The notes: generated by a model not told the origin, from the sequence alone. Positions 43,040-53,173 are shown, numbered from the stretch's first letter. The stretch: 64,000 nt of DNA from Arcticibacterium sp964021845 (GCF_964021845.1 NZ_CAXHZC010000010.1:62001-126000), one strand, 5' to 3'. Made by a program: numbers and translations.

Positions 43040-43891
43040 ATGAAAAAAGAAATCAAAAGAATATTAAGCAACGGTAGACAGAAAATAGGCGAGCATTACA
43101 TGCATCAGCCATTGCCAAATAATGATTTTGCGAGCATAGACCCCTTTTTACTATTACATCATCATGGGCCTCATGAGTTTGAGCCCTATAACCAGGGTTT
43201 GCCTTTTGGCCCACATCCACATCGTGGTTTTGAAACGCTAACTTTTATATATGAGGGTTCTATAGAACATGCGGACAGCCAAGGTTTCAAATCAGTTATA
43301 AACCCGGGTGGAGTACAATGGATGACTGCTGGTAGAGGAATTGTTCATTCTGAAAACATTCCAGAAACCATGCGGGAAAATGGTGGTAAAATGGAAATCA
43401 TTCAGCTATGGATGAACCTCCCTGGAAAACTAAAAATGACAGCCCCTAATTACCAAGGGTTTCAAAAAGAGGAAATTCCACTTGTCATTTCTGAAGATGG
43501 CTTAATTAAAACACAGGTCATTTCTGGAGAGGTAGATGAGAAAAAGGGTCCAGCCAAGTCAATAACAGAGTTGACCATTCTAAATGTAGTAGCACATAAA
43601 GCTGGGAAGCAATATTTCAAAATAGCTAAAAATGAGAATATCCTTTTCTATGTATTAAACGGAGAAATATTGGTTAATGGAAAGCTTGCTATTAATAATC
43701 AACTAGTAGATTTTGCCAACAAAGGAGAAGATATTGAAATAGAAGCTCAAGAAAACAGCAGATTTGTCATAGCTTATGGAAAGCCTTTAGACGAACCTGT
43801 GGTTAGTCAAGGCCCTTTTGTGATGAATACCACCACAGAAATAATGCAAGCCATGAGAGATTACCAAATGGGAAAGATGGGTATCATGTGA
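43040..43891 (+). CDS. Pirin family protein (longer type)
   Basis: A 283-residue pirin with the classic metal site: HHHGPHEF, PHPHRGFETLTFIYEGS and HADSQGFK, then MTAGRGIVHSE. The C-terminal cupin is also present. It is a different pirin subfamily from the neighbour (42313), not a recent copy. It is expressed in the same unit. Confidence 0.92.
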   Translation: MKKEIKRILSNGRQKIGEHYMHQPLPNNDFASIDPFLLLHHHGPHEFEPYNQGLPFGPHPHRGFETLTFIYEGSIEHADSQGFKSVINPGGVQWMTAGRGIVHSENIPETMRENGGKMEIIQLWMNLPGKLKMTAPNYQGFQKEEIPLVISEDGLIKTQVISGEVDEKKGPAKSITELTILNVVAHKAGKQYFKIAKNENILFYVLNGEILVNGKLAINNQLVDFANKGEDIEIEAQENSRFVIAYGKPLDEPVVSQGPFVMNTTTEIMQAMRDYQMGKMGIM

Positions 43892-44029
43892 TACTCATCT
43901 TTTTATGGTTGGAACTGATTAGAACCAAAATCTGAGACAGAGCCTGTCTTAAGCGTTATTGATTTAACCTCTCCTAATTTATTAAGTCGGGGTTTTTTAT
44001 ATTTTTTCTTTACTAACATAAACTAACTT

Positions 44030-44953
44030 TTAAAATGTAAAAACACGTGTTGAACGGTTAAGGTTTGACCTCAGAATCAACGTTTCTGCCTTAACCTTCT
44101 CTTTAGGAGTAATTTGCAATTGTCCATTATTACTTTCTAAAAAATCAAATTCTACTCTCTGACCATTCAGTCTATATAACATTACTTCTTCTGAATCATA
44201 CAATCCTGAAACATTGATCACGCTAGACTCTGAAGGGTTCGGATAAACTATTAATGCATCTTCTCCTTCATAGTTGATAGTAATGATTTTCGAATAATCA
44301 AAAGTTCCATCTAAATCCACCATTTTTAGGCGGTAATAATTATTGCCCACAAAAGGATTCTCGTCTACAAAAGAATAAATTTGTATTCCTAGACTATTTT
44401 GGTTTCCAATCCGCTCAAAACTCACGGCATTACTTGATTTTTCAACCTCAAATTTACTAAAATTCAATTCTTCCGAAGTCTGCCATTTTAATTGTACACT
44501 CTCACCCTGAACATAAAGTTCAAATCCTGCCAAAGTTACTGGATAAGCTCCACTATTTCCAGTGGTTCCTTCAGGAATAGCCGTTATTTCATTTCCTGAA
44601 TAGGTAATATTATTCACCCTTAATTGGTCAGAGTTACCATTCCCAACAGCTCCACCACCACTTACAATATGTACTCCATCAACAACGGTTAATTTTCCAT
44701 TATTTGTCAAATCCAGAGTTCCACGAATCTCTATAAACCCTACGTGAGTTCCTGTTTGATTACCGCTTACTGTTACCGTAATACCGGCAGGAATAATAGC
44801 ATAATCACTAGGCCCAGGAATACCTGCAGGTGTCCAGCTAGCCGCTACGCCCCAATCTCCACCTGAGGCACCTACATAAGTTTTGGTGACCGCTAAAACA
44901 GAAAATGATTGACACGTCAGTATAAAAAAAACTATCGTTTTTATAATATTCAT
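44030..44953 (-). CDS. Secreted protein with type IX secretion sorting domain
   Basis: A 307-residue protein with signal peptide (IVFFILTCQSFSVLAV). The first domain (GDWGVAASWTPAGIPGPSDY, then beta-helix-like VGFIEIRGTLDLTNNG) resembles G8-type or chitinase-linked surface modules. The last 80 residues (ALIVYPNPSESSVINVSGL, EVMLYRLNGQRV) are a type A T9SS C-terminal sorting domain. It is exported across the outer membrane and probably surface-attached. This implies that the organism carries the type IX system. Confidence 0.82.
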   Translation of the reverse strand: MNIIKTIVFFILTCQSFSVLAVTKTYVGASGGDWGVAASWTPAGIPGPSDYAIIPAGITVTVSGNQTGTHVGFIEIRGTLDLTNNGKLTVVDGVHIVSGGGAVGNGNSDQLRVNNITYSGNEITAIPEGTTGNSGAYPVTLAGFELYVQGESVQLKWQTSEELNFSKFEVEKSSNAVSFERIGNQNSLGIQIYSFVDENPFVGNNYYRLKMVDLDGTFDYSKIITINYEGEDALIVYPNPSESSVINVSGLYDSEEVMLYRLNGQRVEFDFLESNNGQLQITPKEKVKAETLILRSNLNRSTRVFTF

Positions 44954-45388
44954 TATGATACAAGATTTTTAAATCGCTAGTTAGACTCTAATTTTATCAA
45001 AAAGTAACATTTTATAAAAAATCTATGTTCCTATTTTAAACACTAGAGCTAAAAATTTCAATTACTGTTTTAACGCTCCTACTAAAGGAATTAACTATAC
45101 CAAATAGGGTCTTTTCTATTATGAAATAGTTAGATAAATATCTAACAAATATACAACATCTTGAACCCAACCTGTCTCTCTTTTTATTTTTCCTAAAAAT
45201 ATTGAACCATAAAGTTTAGATAGTTATACAGAAACTTTTCTTAGATATACTAAAACCCTTCCTTACGGCAATTCTCTGCCAAATGAAGAGAACAAAGCAC
45301 TCGAAAAAAACGTTACTTTTGTGAAATCATAGAAATTACGTTAGTCAAAGGTATAAAGACTATTTACAGACATAATTATTTAGAAGCA
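44954..45388. other. 435-nt intergenic region with an 18-bp palindrome
   Basis: No supported gene is present. GTTAGATA-AA-TATCTAAC at 45129-45146 is a perfect palindrome and possible operator. A -7-type box TACTTTTG lies at 45314-45321, upstream of the TlpA-like gene at 45389. The rest looks like untranslated AT-rich spacer. Confidence 0.5.
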
Positions 45389-46591
45389 ATGACAATTAAA
45401 ACCCGCTTAGCCAAAACAATATCTGGGACATTATTTTTTTTGACCCTTTTTAGTTTTTCCTGCAACTCGCAAAAAAACCCCGACTCCTCTATAGAAGGGA
45501 CAGCTAGCAATAGTCTTCCTCTCGTTATTAACGGAACTTTAAAAAACAACCTGGTAGATAAAGTTTATTTAGAGCGAATGAGCGAAAGAAATATCCCTAC
45601 CAGAGTAGACTCTTCAGCCGTTAGCTCAGAACTAAAATTTTCTTTTAACACTACCATCCCTGAGCCTGGCATTTATCAAATAAACATGGAAGGCCAGCAG
45701 GTTATTGGTTTAATTCTAGATGGTGGCGAAACCTTAGATATTGTAGCAGATGGCTTGGCATCGCCAGATAAAATGCCCGAGTACACCGTAACGGGTTCTA
45801 AAAACATTGATACATTCAATAAAATAATGACCGAGGTTCAAAACTTCGGAAAGCTTCGCCAATCCTTAGAAACGGATTTCCAGAATGCAAAAAATCCAAA
45901 AGCACAAGAAGAATTAAGAGGTCAATACCAAATGGCTTTGAATAATAATAGAGAAACTATAAAACCATTAATATCTGATTTAGGGACTTCGCTCTCTGGT
46001 ATTATTGCAGCTAATAACTTTCTAACACCAGAGCTTGACGGAGCTTATTTAACCGACTTAAAAGCCAAGTTAGTAGCAGAAGGTCAAGACCATTACTTCG
46101 CTAAGATTTTTATCGAAACTATAGATAGGCAATCGGGAGGAATGGAAGGTTCGCCAGCCCCAGATTTTGATTTAGTAAATTTGAAAGGTGAGCAAGTGAA
46201 GCTTTCAGACATGCGTGGAAAAACAGTAATTATTGACTTTTGGGCCACCTGGTGTGGACCATGCATTCGTTCATTCCCTGGAATGAAACAGGCTCAGGAC
46301 AAATATGCTGACAACGCAGATGTTGTATTTCTTTTCGTAAATACTTTTGAAAGAGTAGCTCCAGAACAATGGAAAAGCCATGTTCAGAACTTCGTAGACA
46401 AAAGAGGATATCAATATTTAAACCCTCCTTTAGATATCAATAATAGTACAGCATTGGCCTATGGCGTAGAGGGTATTCCTGCTAAGTTCTGCATAGATAA
46501 AGACGGAAACATCAAACATAAAAGCACCGGTTTCTTAGGTTCTTCTGAGGCTGTTTACAATGAAATGGTAGAATGGGTAGAAGGAAAATAA
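45389..46591 (+). CDS. Thioredoxin-like TlpA-family lipoprotein
   Basis: The 400-residue protein has a lipoprotein signal (LFFLTLFSFSCNSQK), a DUF4369-like beta-rich region (INGTLKNNLVDKVYLERM, then IYQINMEGQQVIGLILDGGE), a helical linker and a C-terminal thioredoxin domain (APDFDLVNLKGEQVKLSDM, FWATWCGPCIRSFPG). The CGPC pair indicates thiol-disulfide exchange in the envelope. This architecture is very common in Bacteroidota. Confidence 0.9.
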   Translation: MTIKTRLAKTISGTLFFLTLFSFSCNSQKNPDSSIEGTASNSLPLVINGTLKNNLVDKVYLERMSERNIPTRVDSSAVSSELKFSFNTTIPEPGIYQINMEGQQVIGLILDGGETLDIVADGLASPDKMPEYTVTGSKNIDTFNKIMTEVQNFGKLRQSLETDFQNAKNPKAQEELRGQYQMALNNNRETIKPLISDLGTSLSGIIAANNFLTPELDGAYLTDLKAKLVAEGQDHYFAKIFIETIDRQSGGMEGSPAPDFDLVNLKGEQVKLSDMRGKTVIIDFWATWCGPCIRSFPGMKQAQDKYADNADVVFLFVNTFERVAPEQWKSHVQNFVDKRGYQYLNPPLDINNSTALAYGVEGIPAKFCIDKDGNIKHKSTGFLGSSEAVYNEMVEWVEGK

Positions 46592-46610
46592 CCTAACACT
46601 ACACTATTAA

Positions 46611-46630
46611 AAGGGAGCCTAGCTCCCTTT
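46611..46630. terminator. Bidirectional terminator between TlpA-like and VanZ genes
   Basis: AAGGGAGC (46611-46618) pairs with GCTCCCTT (46622-46629) around CTA, followed by a T-run. The stop codon of the VanZ gene (minus strand) is in the loop. Confidence 0.8.
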
Positions 46631-46990
46631 TTTTATGCCTAATAATTTAATTATGACATAATATAAAACCGCCCCAATAAGTACGCCAACCGAATCTGCT
46701 AAGGCATCCATCAAATCATAAGAACGATGAAATGACTCTGGTAATAATCCTTGAATAACTTCAATGACTAAACCAAAAAGAGCAGAAAGAACTATCACTT
46801 TTAGGTAATTTTCAGAAACCCACATCCAGAGAAATGAGATACCAGCAAAGGCCACAAAATGAGCTAGTTTATCGTTTACATCTTCTCCCGGTAATTTCTC
46901 ACTTGGCATAATGCATAAACCAAGAATAAGAATGCTGAATAGTACCGCCAAATAAGGCTTTGCGAAAAAGTCTAAAACTTTATCCATCAT
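46619..46990 (-). CDS. VanZ family membrane protein
   Basis: A 123-residue protein with four hydrophobic helices (YLAVLFSILILGLCIMP, HFVAFAGISFLWMWVS, VIVLSALFGLVIEVIQG, VLIGAVLYYVIIKLL). VIEVIQGLLPESFHRSYDLMDALADSVGV is the VanZ signature (cut for length here). Its start overlaps the preceding gene's stop by 4 nt. Confidence 0.85.
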   Translation of the reverse strand: MMDKVLDFFAKPYLAVLFSILILGLCIMPSEKLPGEDVNDKLAHFVAFAGISFLWMWVSENYLKVIVLSALFGLVIEVIQGLLPESFHRSYDLMDALADSVGVLIGAVLYYVIIKLLGIKKGS

Positions 46991-48111
46991 TTAATAGCTA
47001 TGTAGTTAGTCCCGTCTGAAAAGAGTTCTATGCTGTAGGCTCCAGCCTTATTAGTCAGTGTGTCTCTAGTTTCATTTCCTTCATAATAAGATTCAGAGAA
47101 GGTGATGGACCCGGAACCAATATTCACAATTTTCCAAGTCTTTCCTGTTCTGGTATTTGCCGCAGGCAGAGTATAAATTACATCGCCGCCTTTATGCACG
47201 TAGAGAAAAGTATCATTATCTAAAGTAATGGCGGCCAACACTTCCATAAAGTTCTCATTAAGCGACTGCAAAGATTTAGAGTGAACCACTCCGGCTGCAT
47301 CCACACTCATTAGCGAAAGGTCTGTTCCTGCGGTATCCACTTTTAAACCTGATAAACTTAAAGGATTTAAAGTATCAGAAACAATGCTTAGTGCTGCCGT
47401 AGGGCTATCGACACCAATGCCTACTTTACCTCCGAAGAAATTATCCAACACGTTTGGCTTCATGTATATACCCCAGCCATTTTCTATCATATCCACATTT
47501 ACCCCTCTAAAATCCTCCATTCTAACGGCATAGAAGTTAGTGATAGTGGCAAGGTTATCTGGTGTACTGGAAGTAAAAAAACGAAGATTTAAAAGGTCAT
47601 ACTGATTATTAGAATAGGCTCTGCCATTATTACCAAATGCCCCTGAAAGCCTTAAGGTAGCAGCTCTTTCCATGGCCCCTCCGTCTCTAAAACCATAGCC
47701 TTCATAAAAACCTCTAAAATAGTTAAACTCCGAAGTACTATTGTGAACATCCGTATTTGCTACCGACTCATGAAAATTTGCATAATTATTTGCCACCAAA
47801 GCTGCATGGCTCTCACCAGCATCTAGTACCAAACCCACACGTGTACTATCGCCATCTTCATTAGTATAGTCATCAGGCTCATTAAGAGATATAAAGATTC
47901 CTCTATTATTGGTAGAGTCATATTTAGCCACCACACCAAACTTGTTATTTGACGGATTTGTAAGGTAATCCGAAATCAGAACTGGCCCACTTCGCCAAAC
48001 GGTGTCTGTTACGTTCGAATTTGGGGTAACGCTGTCTACCTTATTCCAGTTCTGAGCTTGACAAGCAACACTTATCAAAAGAACTAGGCTCAATAATTTA
48101 AAATTCCTCAT
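46987..48111 (-). CDS. Exported surface/structural protein, tail-fibre-like C-terminus
   Basis: A 374-residue protein with signal peptide (FKLLSLVLLISVACQAQ). The middle part lists GIYMKPNVLDNFFGGKVGIG and SPTAALSI, a motif recurring in phage tail-fibre and Bacteroidota surface proteins. No catalytic domain is recognised. It is co-transcribed with VanZ (4-nt overlap). The function is unknown. Confidence 0.65.
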   Translation of the reverse strand: MRNFKLLSLVLLISVACQAQNWNKVDSVTPNSNVTDTVWRSGPVLISDYLTNPSNNKFGVVAKYDSTNNRGIFISLNEPDDYTNEDGDSTRVGLVLDAGESHAALVANNYANFHESVANTDVHNSTSEFNYFRGFYEGYGFRDGGAMERAATLRLSGAFGNNGRAYSNNQYDLLNLRFFTSSTPDNLATITNFYAVRMEDFRGVNVDMIENGWGIYMKPNVLDNFFGGKVGIGVDSPTAALSIVSDTLNPLSLSGLKVDTAGTDLSLMSVDAAGVVHSKSLQSLNENFMEVLAAITLDNDTFLYVHKGGDVIYTLPAANTRTGKTWKIVNIGSGSITFSESYYEGNETRDTLTNKAGAYSIELFSDGTNYIAIK

Positions 48112-48143
48112 AAGATAAAGCTAGTTCATTATTTCTAAAGCAT

Positions 48144-48172
48144 AAAAAAAGTAACGCGTTTAAGCGTTACTT
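48144..48172 (-). terminator. Terminator of the acyl-ACP desaturase gene
   Basis: GTAACGC (48151-48157) and GCGTTAC (48164-48170) form the stem; on the minus strand a run of seven T follows. Confidence 0.75.
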
Positions 48173-48204
48173 CCTTATTGATTATTTATAAACTAGAATT
48201 TAGA

Positions 48205-49185
48205 TTATCTACTAATCCAGCTGAATTCATATTCTAGCTGCGGTACTTTACTTCTTTCTGCCAATCTCCTCAATCTAGCAGGCAGCTTAACCACGTAATC
48301 TCTCGCCTTTTCTGCTTGCTCTGTAATATTGGTAATATTCTCAATCTTCCAGTCTGCTATTAAGCCTTCCATAATCTCTATATAATCTATAGTGGTGTAC
48401 ACACCCAAACGCTGAGCGGCATCAGAAAAATGAGCAAAAGTATCGCCCATTTTAACCCCTGACTCTCTCAAAAAGTGAGCTGGCATCACTATCTTCTTAC
48501 GCATCATATCTTCAAAAGCAATCATCATTTCTGATGGGTCTATCTCAAATATTCTATTCACAAAAGACTTGTAAGCCCTGTAATGCCTCATTTCGTCTGC
48601 TGCAATAACACCACACATTTTAGAGAGGGTTTTATTGCCATAGCTTTTTGAAAGCGATGCCGTTCTCCTGTGCGAAATATTGGTAGCTAATTCCTGAAAA
48701 GACGTGTAAATGAAGTTTTTGTAAGGGTCAGCACCTGTGCCAATATCGTAGCCGTCTGCTATCAAATATTGTGTAGAGGTTTCCATTTGCTTCATGTTTA
48801 CTCTACCAGAAAGGTATAAGTACTTGTTAAGCAAATCTCCATGGCGGTTTTCTTCTGCGGTCCACCATCTTACCCATTTGGCCCAGCCTTGTGGGTCGTT
48901 TACAGAGTCTACACCATCTAAACCCATGAGCCACGCTTCATAAGTAGGAAGAGCTTCTTCTGTTATGGTATCTCCTATTAAAACCGCCATATAATCATAA
49001 GGCAGTTCTTTACACTCTTCTTGCAAGAGTTTAATATCTGGTAAGAAGTCTGGAGAGTCTGACTCTGGAAGAAAATCAGACGGCTGCCAGTTAGAATCTA
49101 TAGGCTTTAAGAACTCACCAATGATGTCGTCCATTTTTTGTCCTATAAAATTCATTACTTCAATACGTGAAGCCGGTAAATTCAT
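48205..49185 (-). CDS. Acyl-ACP desaturase (ferritin-like di-iron)
   Basis: A 326-residue protein of the soluble acyl-[ACP] desaturase family. Iron ligands are seen in WTAEENRHGDLLNKYL (EExxH, near 110-114) and CGVIAADEMRHYRAYKSF (ExxH, near 200). The FQELATNISHRRTASL region gives a further Glu and His. It inserts a double bond into acyl chains on ACP, adjusting membrane fluidity. Confidence 0.9.
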   Translation of the reverse strand: MNLPASRIEVMNFIGQKMDDIIGEFLKPIDSNWQPSDFLPESDSPDFLPDIKLLQEECKELPYDYMAVLIGDTITEEALPTYEAWLMGLDGVDSVNDPQGWAKWVRWWTAEENRHGDLLNKYLYLSGRVNMKQMETSTQYLIADGYDIGTGADPYKNFIYTSFQELATNISHRRTASLSKSYGNKTLSKMCGVIAADEMRHYRAYKSFVNRIFEIDPSEMMIAFEDMMRKKIVMPAHFLRESGVKMGDTFAHFSDAAQRLGVYTTIDYIEIMEGLIADWKIENITNITEQAEKARDYVVKLPARLRRLAERSKVPQLEYEFSWISR

Positions 49186-49350
49186 ATATTATATATTTTT
49201 ATAGTTCATCACTTAATTCTCAGAATATAGTGATTTTCTGCAATTGATTCAAATATTAACAAAATAACCTACGAATATTGAGGTAAATTGTATTACAAAG
49301 ATAAGTAATATTAGATGAGCCGAAGCATGATATAAGTCATGTCAAAAAAT

Positions 49351-49358
49351 TATCTTTG
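49351..49358 (+). promoter_or_regulatory. -7 box TATCTTTG deciding the plsC start
   Basis: The box overlaps the GTG (49358) that would open the longer frame, so translation should begin at the ATG at 49379 instead. Confidence 0.55.
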
Positions 49359-49378
49359 TGCTTACTCTTTTTAAAAGC

Positions 49379-50116
49379 ATGAAAAAAGCAATAGACTATA
49401 TATTGAGCGTTGTTTACCTCGCATATTTTGCCATCGTTCTTATTTTCTTTCACGGCTTACAGTGGATATGTTATAACGCTTTTGGGCAGAAAGCCCACCA
49501 ATGGTCAGTTAACGGACTTAACTTCTTTATAGTCAAAGGTTGGCTATTGACTGGCTCTACTACCAAGGCCATCAAAACACACCCACTCCCTACCGATAGA
49601 CCCATCCTTTTTATTGCCAACCACAGCAGCATGTTTGACATCCCGGGTATTATCTGGTATTGGCGTAAGCACACTCCTTTGTTTGTTTCTAAAAAAGAAT
49701 TGGCCAAAGGCATTCCTAGCATTTCATATAATCTAAGGAAGAGCAAAGCGGCTCTAATTGACCGTAAAGACGGTAAAAAAGCCGTAGTGGAGATTGCGAA
49801 GCTGGGTAAATACGTACATGAGAATAATTTTTCTGCCGCTATTTTCCCTGAAGGAACTCGCTCTAAAACTGGCAAACTCAAAGATTTTCAAATAGGTGGT
49901 GTGGCGGTACTTTTGAAAAGATGCCCAAATGCTCTGGTAGTTCCTTTGGCTATAAAAGGTACTGGTGTTTTTAACCCTACAGGTGTTTTTCCATTGACAT
50001 CTTTTACACCTATGGTTTATACTTCTTTAAAACCTATTGAACCGAACGGTTTGATGCCGGAGGCAATATTGGCAGATGCCAAAGCCCAAATAGAGGCCTG
50101 TTTGGCAAATCAATAA
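49379..50116 (+). CDS. plsC: 1-acyl-sn-glycerol-3-phosphate acyltransferase
   Basis: The product is 245 residues from ATG 49379. An N-terminal hydrophobic helix (YILSVVYLAYFAIVLIFF) anchors it in the membrane. The acyltransferase box NHSSMFDIPGI (HX4D) and FPEGTRSKTGKL are both present. It makes phosphatidic acid from lysophosphatidate. It neighbours the divergent acyl-ACP desaturase, a reasonable lipid-related grouping. The start was chosen because a -7 box overlaps the alternative GTG at 49358. Confidence 0.9.
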   Translation: MKKAIDYILSVVYLAYFAIVLIFFHGLQWICYNAFGQKAHQWSVNGLNFFIVKGWLLTGSTTKAIKTHPLPTDRPILFIANHSSMFDIPGIIWYWRKHTPLFVSKKELAKGIPSISYNLRKSKAALIDRKDGKKAVVEIAKLGKYVHENNFSAAIFPEGTRSKTGKLKDFQIGGVAVLLKRCPNALVVPLAIKGTGVFNPTGVFPLTSFTPMVYTSLKPIEPNGLMPEAILADAKAQIEACLANQ

Positions 50117-50165
50117 GAAAACGTAGGAATAGCTGAAAAATGTAGTCCTTCAAAAGGCAATTCCT

Positions 50166-50173
50166 TAATTTTG
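50166..50173 (+). promoter_or_regulatory. -7 box TAATTTTG deciding the aspS start
   Basis: The box overlaps the TTG at 50171 that opens the longest frame, so the ATG at 50198 (MLRTHTCGELR) is the likely start of aspS. Confidence 0.55.
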
Positions 50174-50197
50174 CAAGCCAAAATTTATATCAGACTA

Positions 50198-51952
50198 ATG
50201 TTAAGAACGCATACTTGTGGAGAATTAAGAATCTCAAACGTCAATGAAACTGTAACGCTATGTGGCTGGGTGCAAAAAACCAGAGATAAAGGTGGCATGT
50301 TATGGGTAGATTTGAGAGATAGGTACGGAATTACACAGCTGATAGTGGAAGAAGGCGTATCTACCGAGGCGGTTATAGAAAGCCTGCGTGGTGTAGGAAG
50401 GGAGTTTGTGTTACAAATCACCGGAAAAGTAACTGAAAGAGAAGCCAAAAACGATAAAATGGCAACGGGTGACATAGAGCTTTTGGTAGAAGACATCAAA
50501 GTGCTTAACCCTGCCAAGCTTCCTCCATTTTTAATAGAAGATAAAACAGACGGTGGCGATGAGCTAAGAATGAAATACCGTTACCTAGATTTAAGAAGGA
50601 ATCCGGTAAGAGAAAAACTTAGGTTACGTCATAAAATAGGAAGTGCTACACGTAGTTTTCTTGATAATAAAGACTTTATAGAGGTGGAAACGCCTGTTTT
50701 GATAAAATCGACACCAGAAGGTGCTCGTGATTTTGTGGTGCCTAGTAGAATGAACCAAGGCGAGTTTTACGCTTTGCCGCAGTCGCCACAGACTTTTAAA
50801 CAGCTATTGATGGTATCGGGTTTTGACCGTTATTACCAAATAGTGAAATGCTTTAGAGACGAAGATTTAAGAGCCGACCGCCAGCCTGAATTTACGCAAA
50901 TAGACTGTGAAATGTCTTTTGTGGAGCAAGAGGATATCTTGAATATGTTTGAAGGTTTGATACGTCACCTTTTCAAGGTGGTGAAGAATATAGACCTAGC
51001 CGAAGTGCCAAGAATGGACTATGCGGACGCCATGAAATTTTATGGTTCTGATAAGCCAGATACGCGTTTTGACATGAAGTTTGTAGAGCTTAATGACTTG
51101 GTTCAAAACAAAGGCTTCGGGATTTTTGATGCCGCGGAATTAGTAGTAGGAATTAACGCTACGGGCTGTGCCAGCTACACCAGAAAAGAAGTGGATAAAC
51201 TTACCGAATGGGTAAAAAGACCGCAAGTGGGTGCCAAAGGCATGGTTTATCTGAAATATAATGAAGATGGCAGCACCAAATCGTCGGCAGATAAATTTTA
51301 CTCTGAAGAAGATAAAAAAGCTATTTTAGAAAGATTTGACGCCAAACCAGGCGACATGATTTTAATGCTTTCTGGCGAAACCAATACCGTAAGAAAGCAA
51401 CTAAACGAGCTACGTTTAGAAATGGGTCAAAGGCTAGGACTGCGTGACCCTAATAAGTTTTCTGTGCTATGGGTTTTAGATTTCCCGCTGTTAGAGTTTG
51501 ATGAGGAATCTAACAGATGGCATGCCATGCACCATCCGTTTACCAGTCCAAAACCTGAGGACATGGACTTAATAAACTCTGACCCTGGGGCTGTGCGAGC
51601 AAATGCATACGACATGGTGATAAACGGTACGGAAGTAGGCGGTGGTTCTGTTAGGATTTTTGAGAAACCGCTTCAGCAAAGGATGTTTGACCTATTAGGT
51701 TTTACCCCAGAAGAGGCCGAAGCTCAGTTTGGATTCTTGATGAGTGCTTTTGAATACGGAGCACCTCCGCATGCAGGTATTGCTTTTGGCTTTGACAGAC
51801 TTTGTTCGCTTTTTGGTGGCGTGGAGTCTATCAGAGATTTCATAGCATTCCCTAAAAATAACAGTGGTAGAGACGTCATGATAGATTCGCCATCAGCTAT
51901 TTCTAATGAGCAGCTTGGGGAGTTGGGGATAGATGTAAATACTGCAGAATAA
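50198..51952 (+). CDS. aspS: Aspartyl-tRNA synthetase
   Basis: The protein has 584 residues from ATG 50198. The OB-fold anticodon-binding domain (LCGWVQKTRDKGGMLWVDLR) is followed by the class II core. Motif 2 is FRDEDLRADRQPEFTQID (about 217-234) and motif 3 is GAPPHAGIAFGFDRL (about 520-534). The bacterial GAD insertion lies between them. It charges tRNA-Asp. Its stop overlaps the start of the next lipoprotein gene (TAATG). Confidence 0.96.
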   Translation: MLRTHTCGELRISNVNETVTLCGWVQKTRDKGGMLWVDLRDRYGITQLIVEEGVSTEAVIESLRGVGREFVLQITGKVTEREAKNDKMATGDIELLVEDIKVLNPAKLPPFLIEDKTDGGDELRMKYRYLDLRRNPVREKLRLRHKIGSATRSFLDNKDFIEVETPVLIKSTPEGARDFVVPSRMNQGEFYALPQSPQTFKQLLMVSGFDRYYQIVKCFRDEDLRADRQPEFTQIDCEMSFVEQEDILNMFEGLIRHLFKVVKNIDLAEVPRMDYADAMKFYGSDKPDTRFDMKFVELNDLVQNKGFGIFDAAELVVGINATGCASYTRKEVDKLTEWVKRPQVGAKGMVYLKYNEDGSTKSSADKFYSEEDKKAILERFDAKPGDMILMLSGETNTVRKQLNELRLEMGQRLGLRDPNKFSVLWVLDFPLLEFDEESNRWHAMHHPFTSPKPEDMDLINSDPGAVRANAYDMVINGTEVGGGSVRIFEKPLQQRMFDLLGFTPEEAEAQFGFLMSAFEYGAPPHAGIAFGFDRLCSLFGGVESIRDFIAFPKNNSGRDVMIDSPSAISNEQLGELGIDVNTAE

Positions 51953-52434
51953 TGACAAAGTCTATCACAACTCTCTGTATTGGCCTGCTCCTCCTATTTT
52001 CATTATCTTGTAAAAAAGACAACCTAGGAGTATCTTTTGAAGCTTGCTCCGAAAGCCCTGTCAGCATAAGAGTTAATGAGGCTAAATTTTGTAGTGACAC
52101 AAGTTTCCTTGAATTTCAAAATGTTGATTTTTCTAAAAAAGAAATTGATATTTTCCTGTGGTATAGAACAGCTCTAAATGGGTCAGACAATTCTTACTAC
52201 ATGCACCTTACATCAAATTATTCCAAAGAGAAATCGGAAAATATTTCTTATCTAAGAATTGGAGACGGAGATACTTATAAAGAATCCGAAAAAGAGAACT
52301 TTGGAAAGCTTTTAATAACTAACGACTCAAATAACCAACTCACCGGAAGTTTTTCCTTCGAAATAAAAGATCCAAACAATTTAGACGAAACTCTGAAAAT
52401 AGAAGGGCTAATTAATAACCTAAGAGATTTATAG
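51952..52434 (+). CDS. Lipoprotein of unknown function
   Basis: A 160-residue protein with lipoprotein signal (IGLLLLFSLSCKKDN, Cys near 20), coupled to aspS by TAATG. The rest is a beta-rich domain with paired Cys (EACSES, AKFCSDT). The family is not recognised. Confidence 0.7.
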   Translation: MTKSITTLCIGLLLLFSLSCKKDNLGVSFEACSESPVSIRVNEAKFCSDTSFLEFQNVDFSKKEIDIFLWYRTALNGSDNSYYMHLTSNYSKEKSENISYLRIGDGDTYKESEKENFGKLLITNDSNNQLTGSFSFEIKDPNNLDETLKIEGLINNLRDL

Positions 52435-52491
52435 TAACTCCACTATTTAGAAAACATTTTTAAAAGTCTTTAAATAGAAAGAAGAAAGCCA

Positions 52492-53173
52492 GTAATCATC
52501 AAAATCAAACAAATCATGGTATAGACTATTACTCTCTCTCAAAAATGTGGAGGGTTTGCTTTAGGTCTAATGCGTAAATTTCATCTTTGGTAGCTTGAAC
52601 TTTTAAGGGTCCCATTTCTACTGGATTTCCTGAATCATCCGTCAATACTTCTAGAGCAACTAATTCTTGTTTTTTCCTGTCAAAAACCCCTACACCAGCC
52701 CTACGGCTACTTTCACCAATACCGGTTCTAAAGTAAATGAAGCTTTCATCAACCTGACATGGGTCAAAAAAGAATGGATCCATGGATAAGCCATTTAGGC
52801 TGAGCGGATTTTCATGAAGGTTTTGCCATATACAAATTTCACCTGTAAGGGCATCCATTTCTATGTATTGACCAGCTTCAAAAATGATTACTTTACCTGT
52901 TTCGTTGTTTAGAAAAGGTAAACTTATTCTACAATGGGTATCTCTTTCATTTTTACCAGACATAAAAACCACGTCTTGCTGCCACAGCAATGAGCCATTC
53001 GCCACAGAAATACCAAAAAATATGGGAAGGTCTGGAACAGAAGACAAATAGCTTTCTTGAGCTGTATTTTTATGCCCAAAAACCACCAGCACCTCTCCAA
53101 ACACCCCCATAATCTTGCTGATTTTCTCTATGCCCAGCTCGCTGCTGTCAAACTGCCAGAGGGTGGTTTCGGT
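52492..53173. repeat. 682-bp repeat, copy A (identical to 54280-54961)
   Basis: Read side by side, 52492-53173 and 54280-54961 appear identical at every base (offset 1,788). The block covers the 3' 645 nt of the propeller genes plus 37 nt downstream; at both ends the two loci diverge abruptly. Absence of silent changes implies a very recent duplication or gene conversion. Confidence 0.9.

Noticed and set aside
43892..44029. Terminator after the second pirin gene
   Set aside because: A T-rich tract is present but the only possible stem (AACC/GGTT) is too short to support it.
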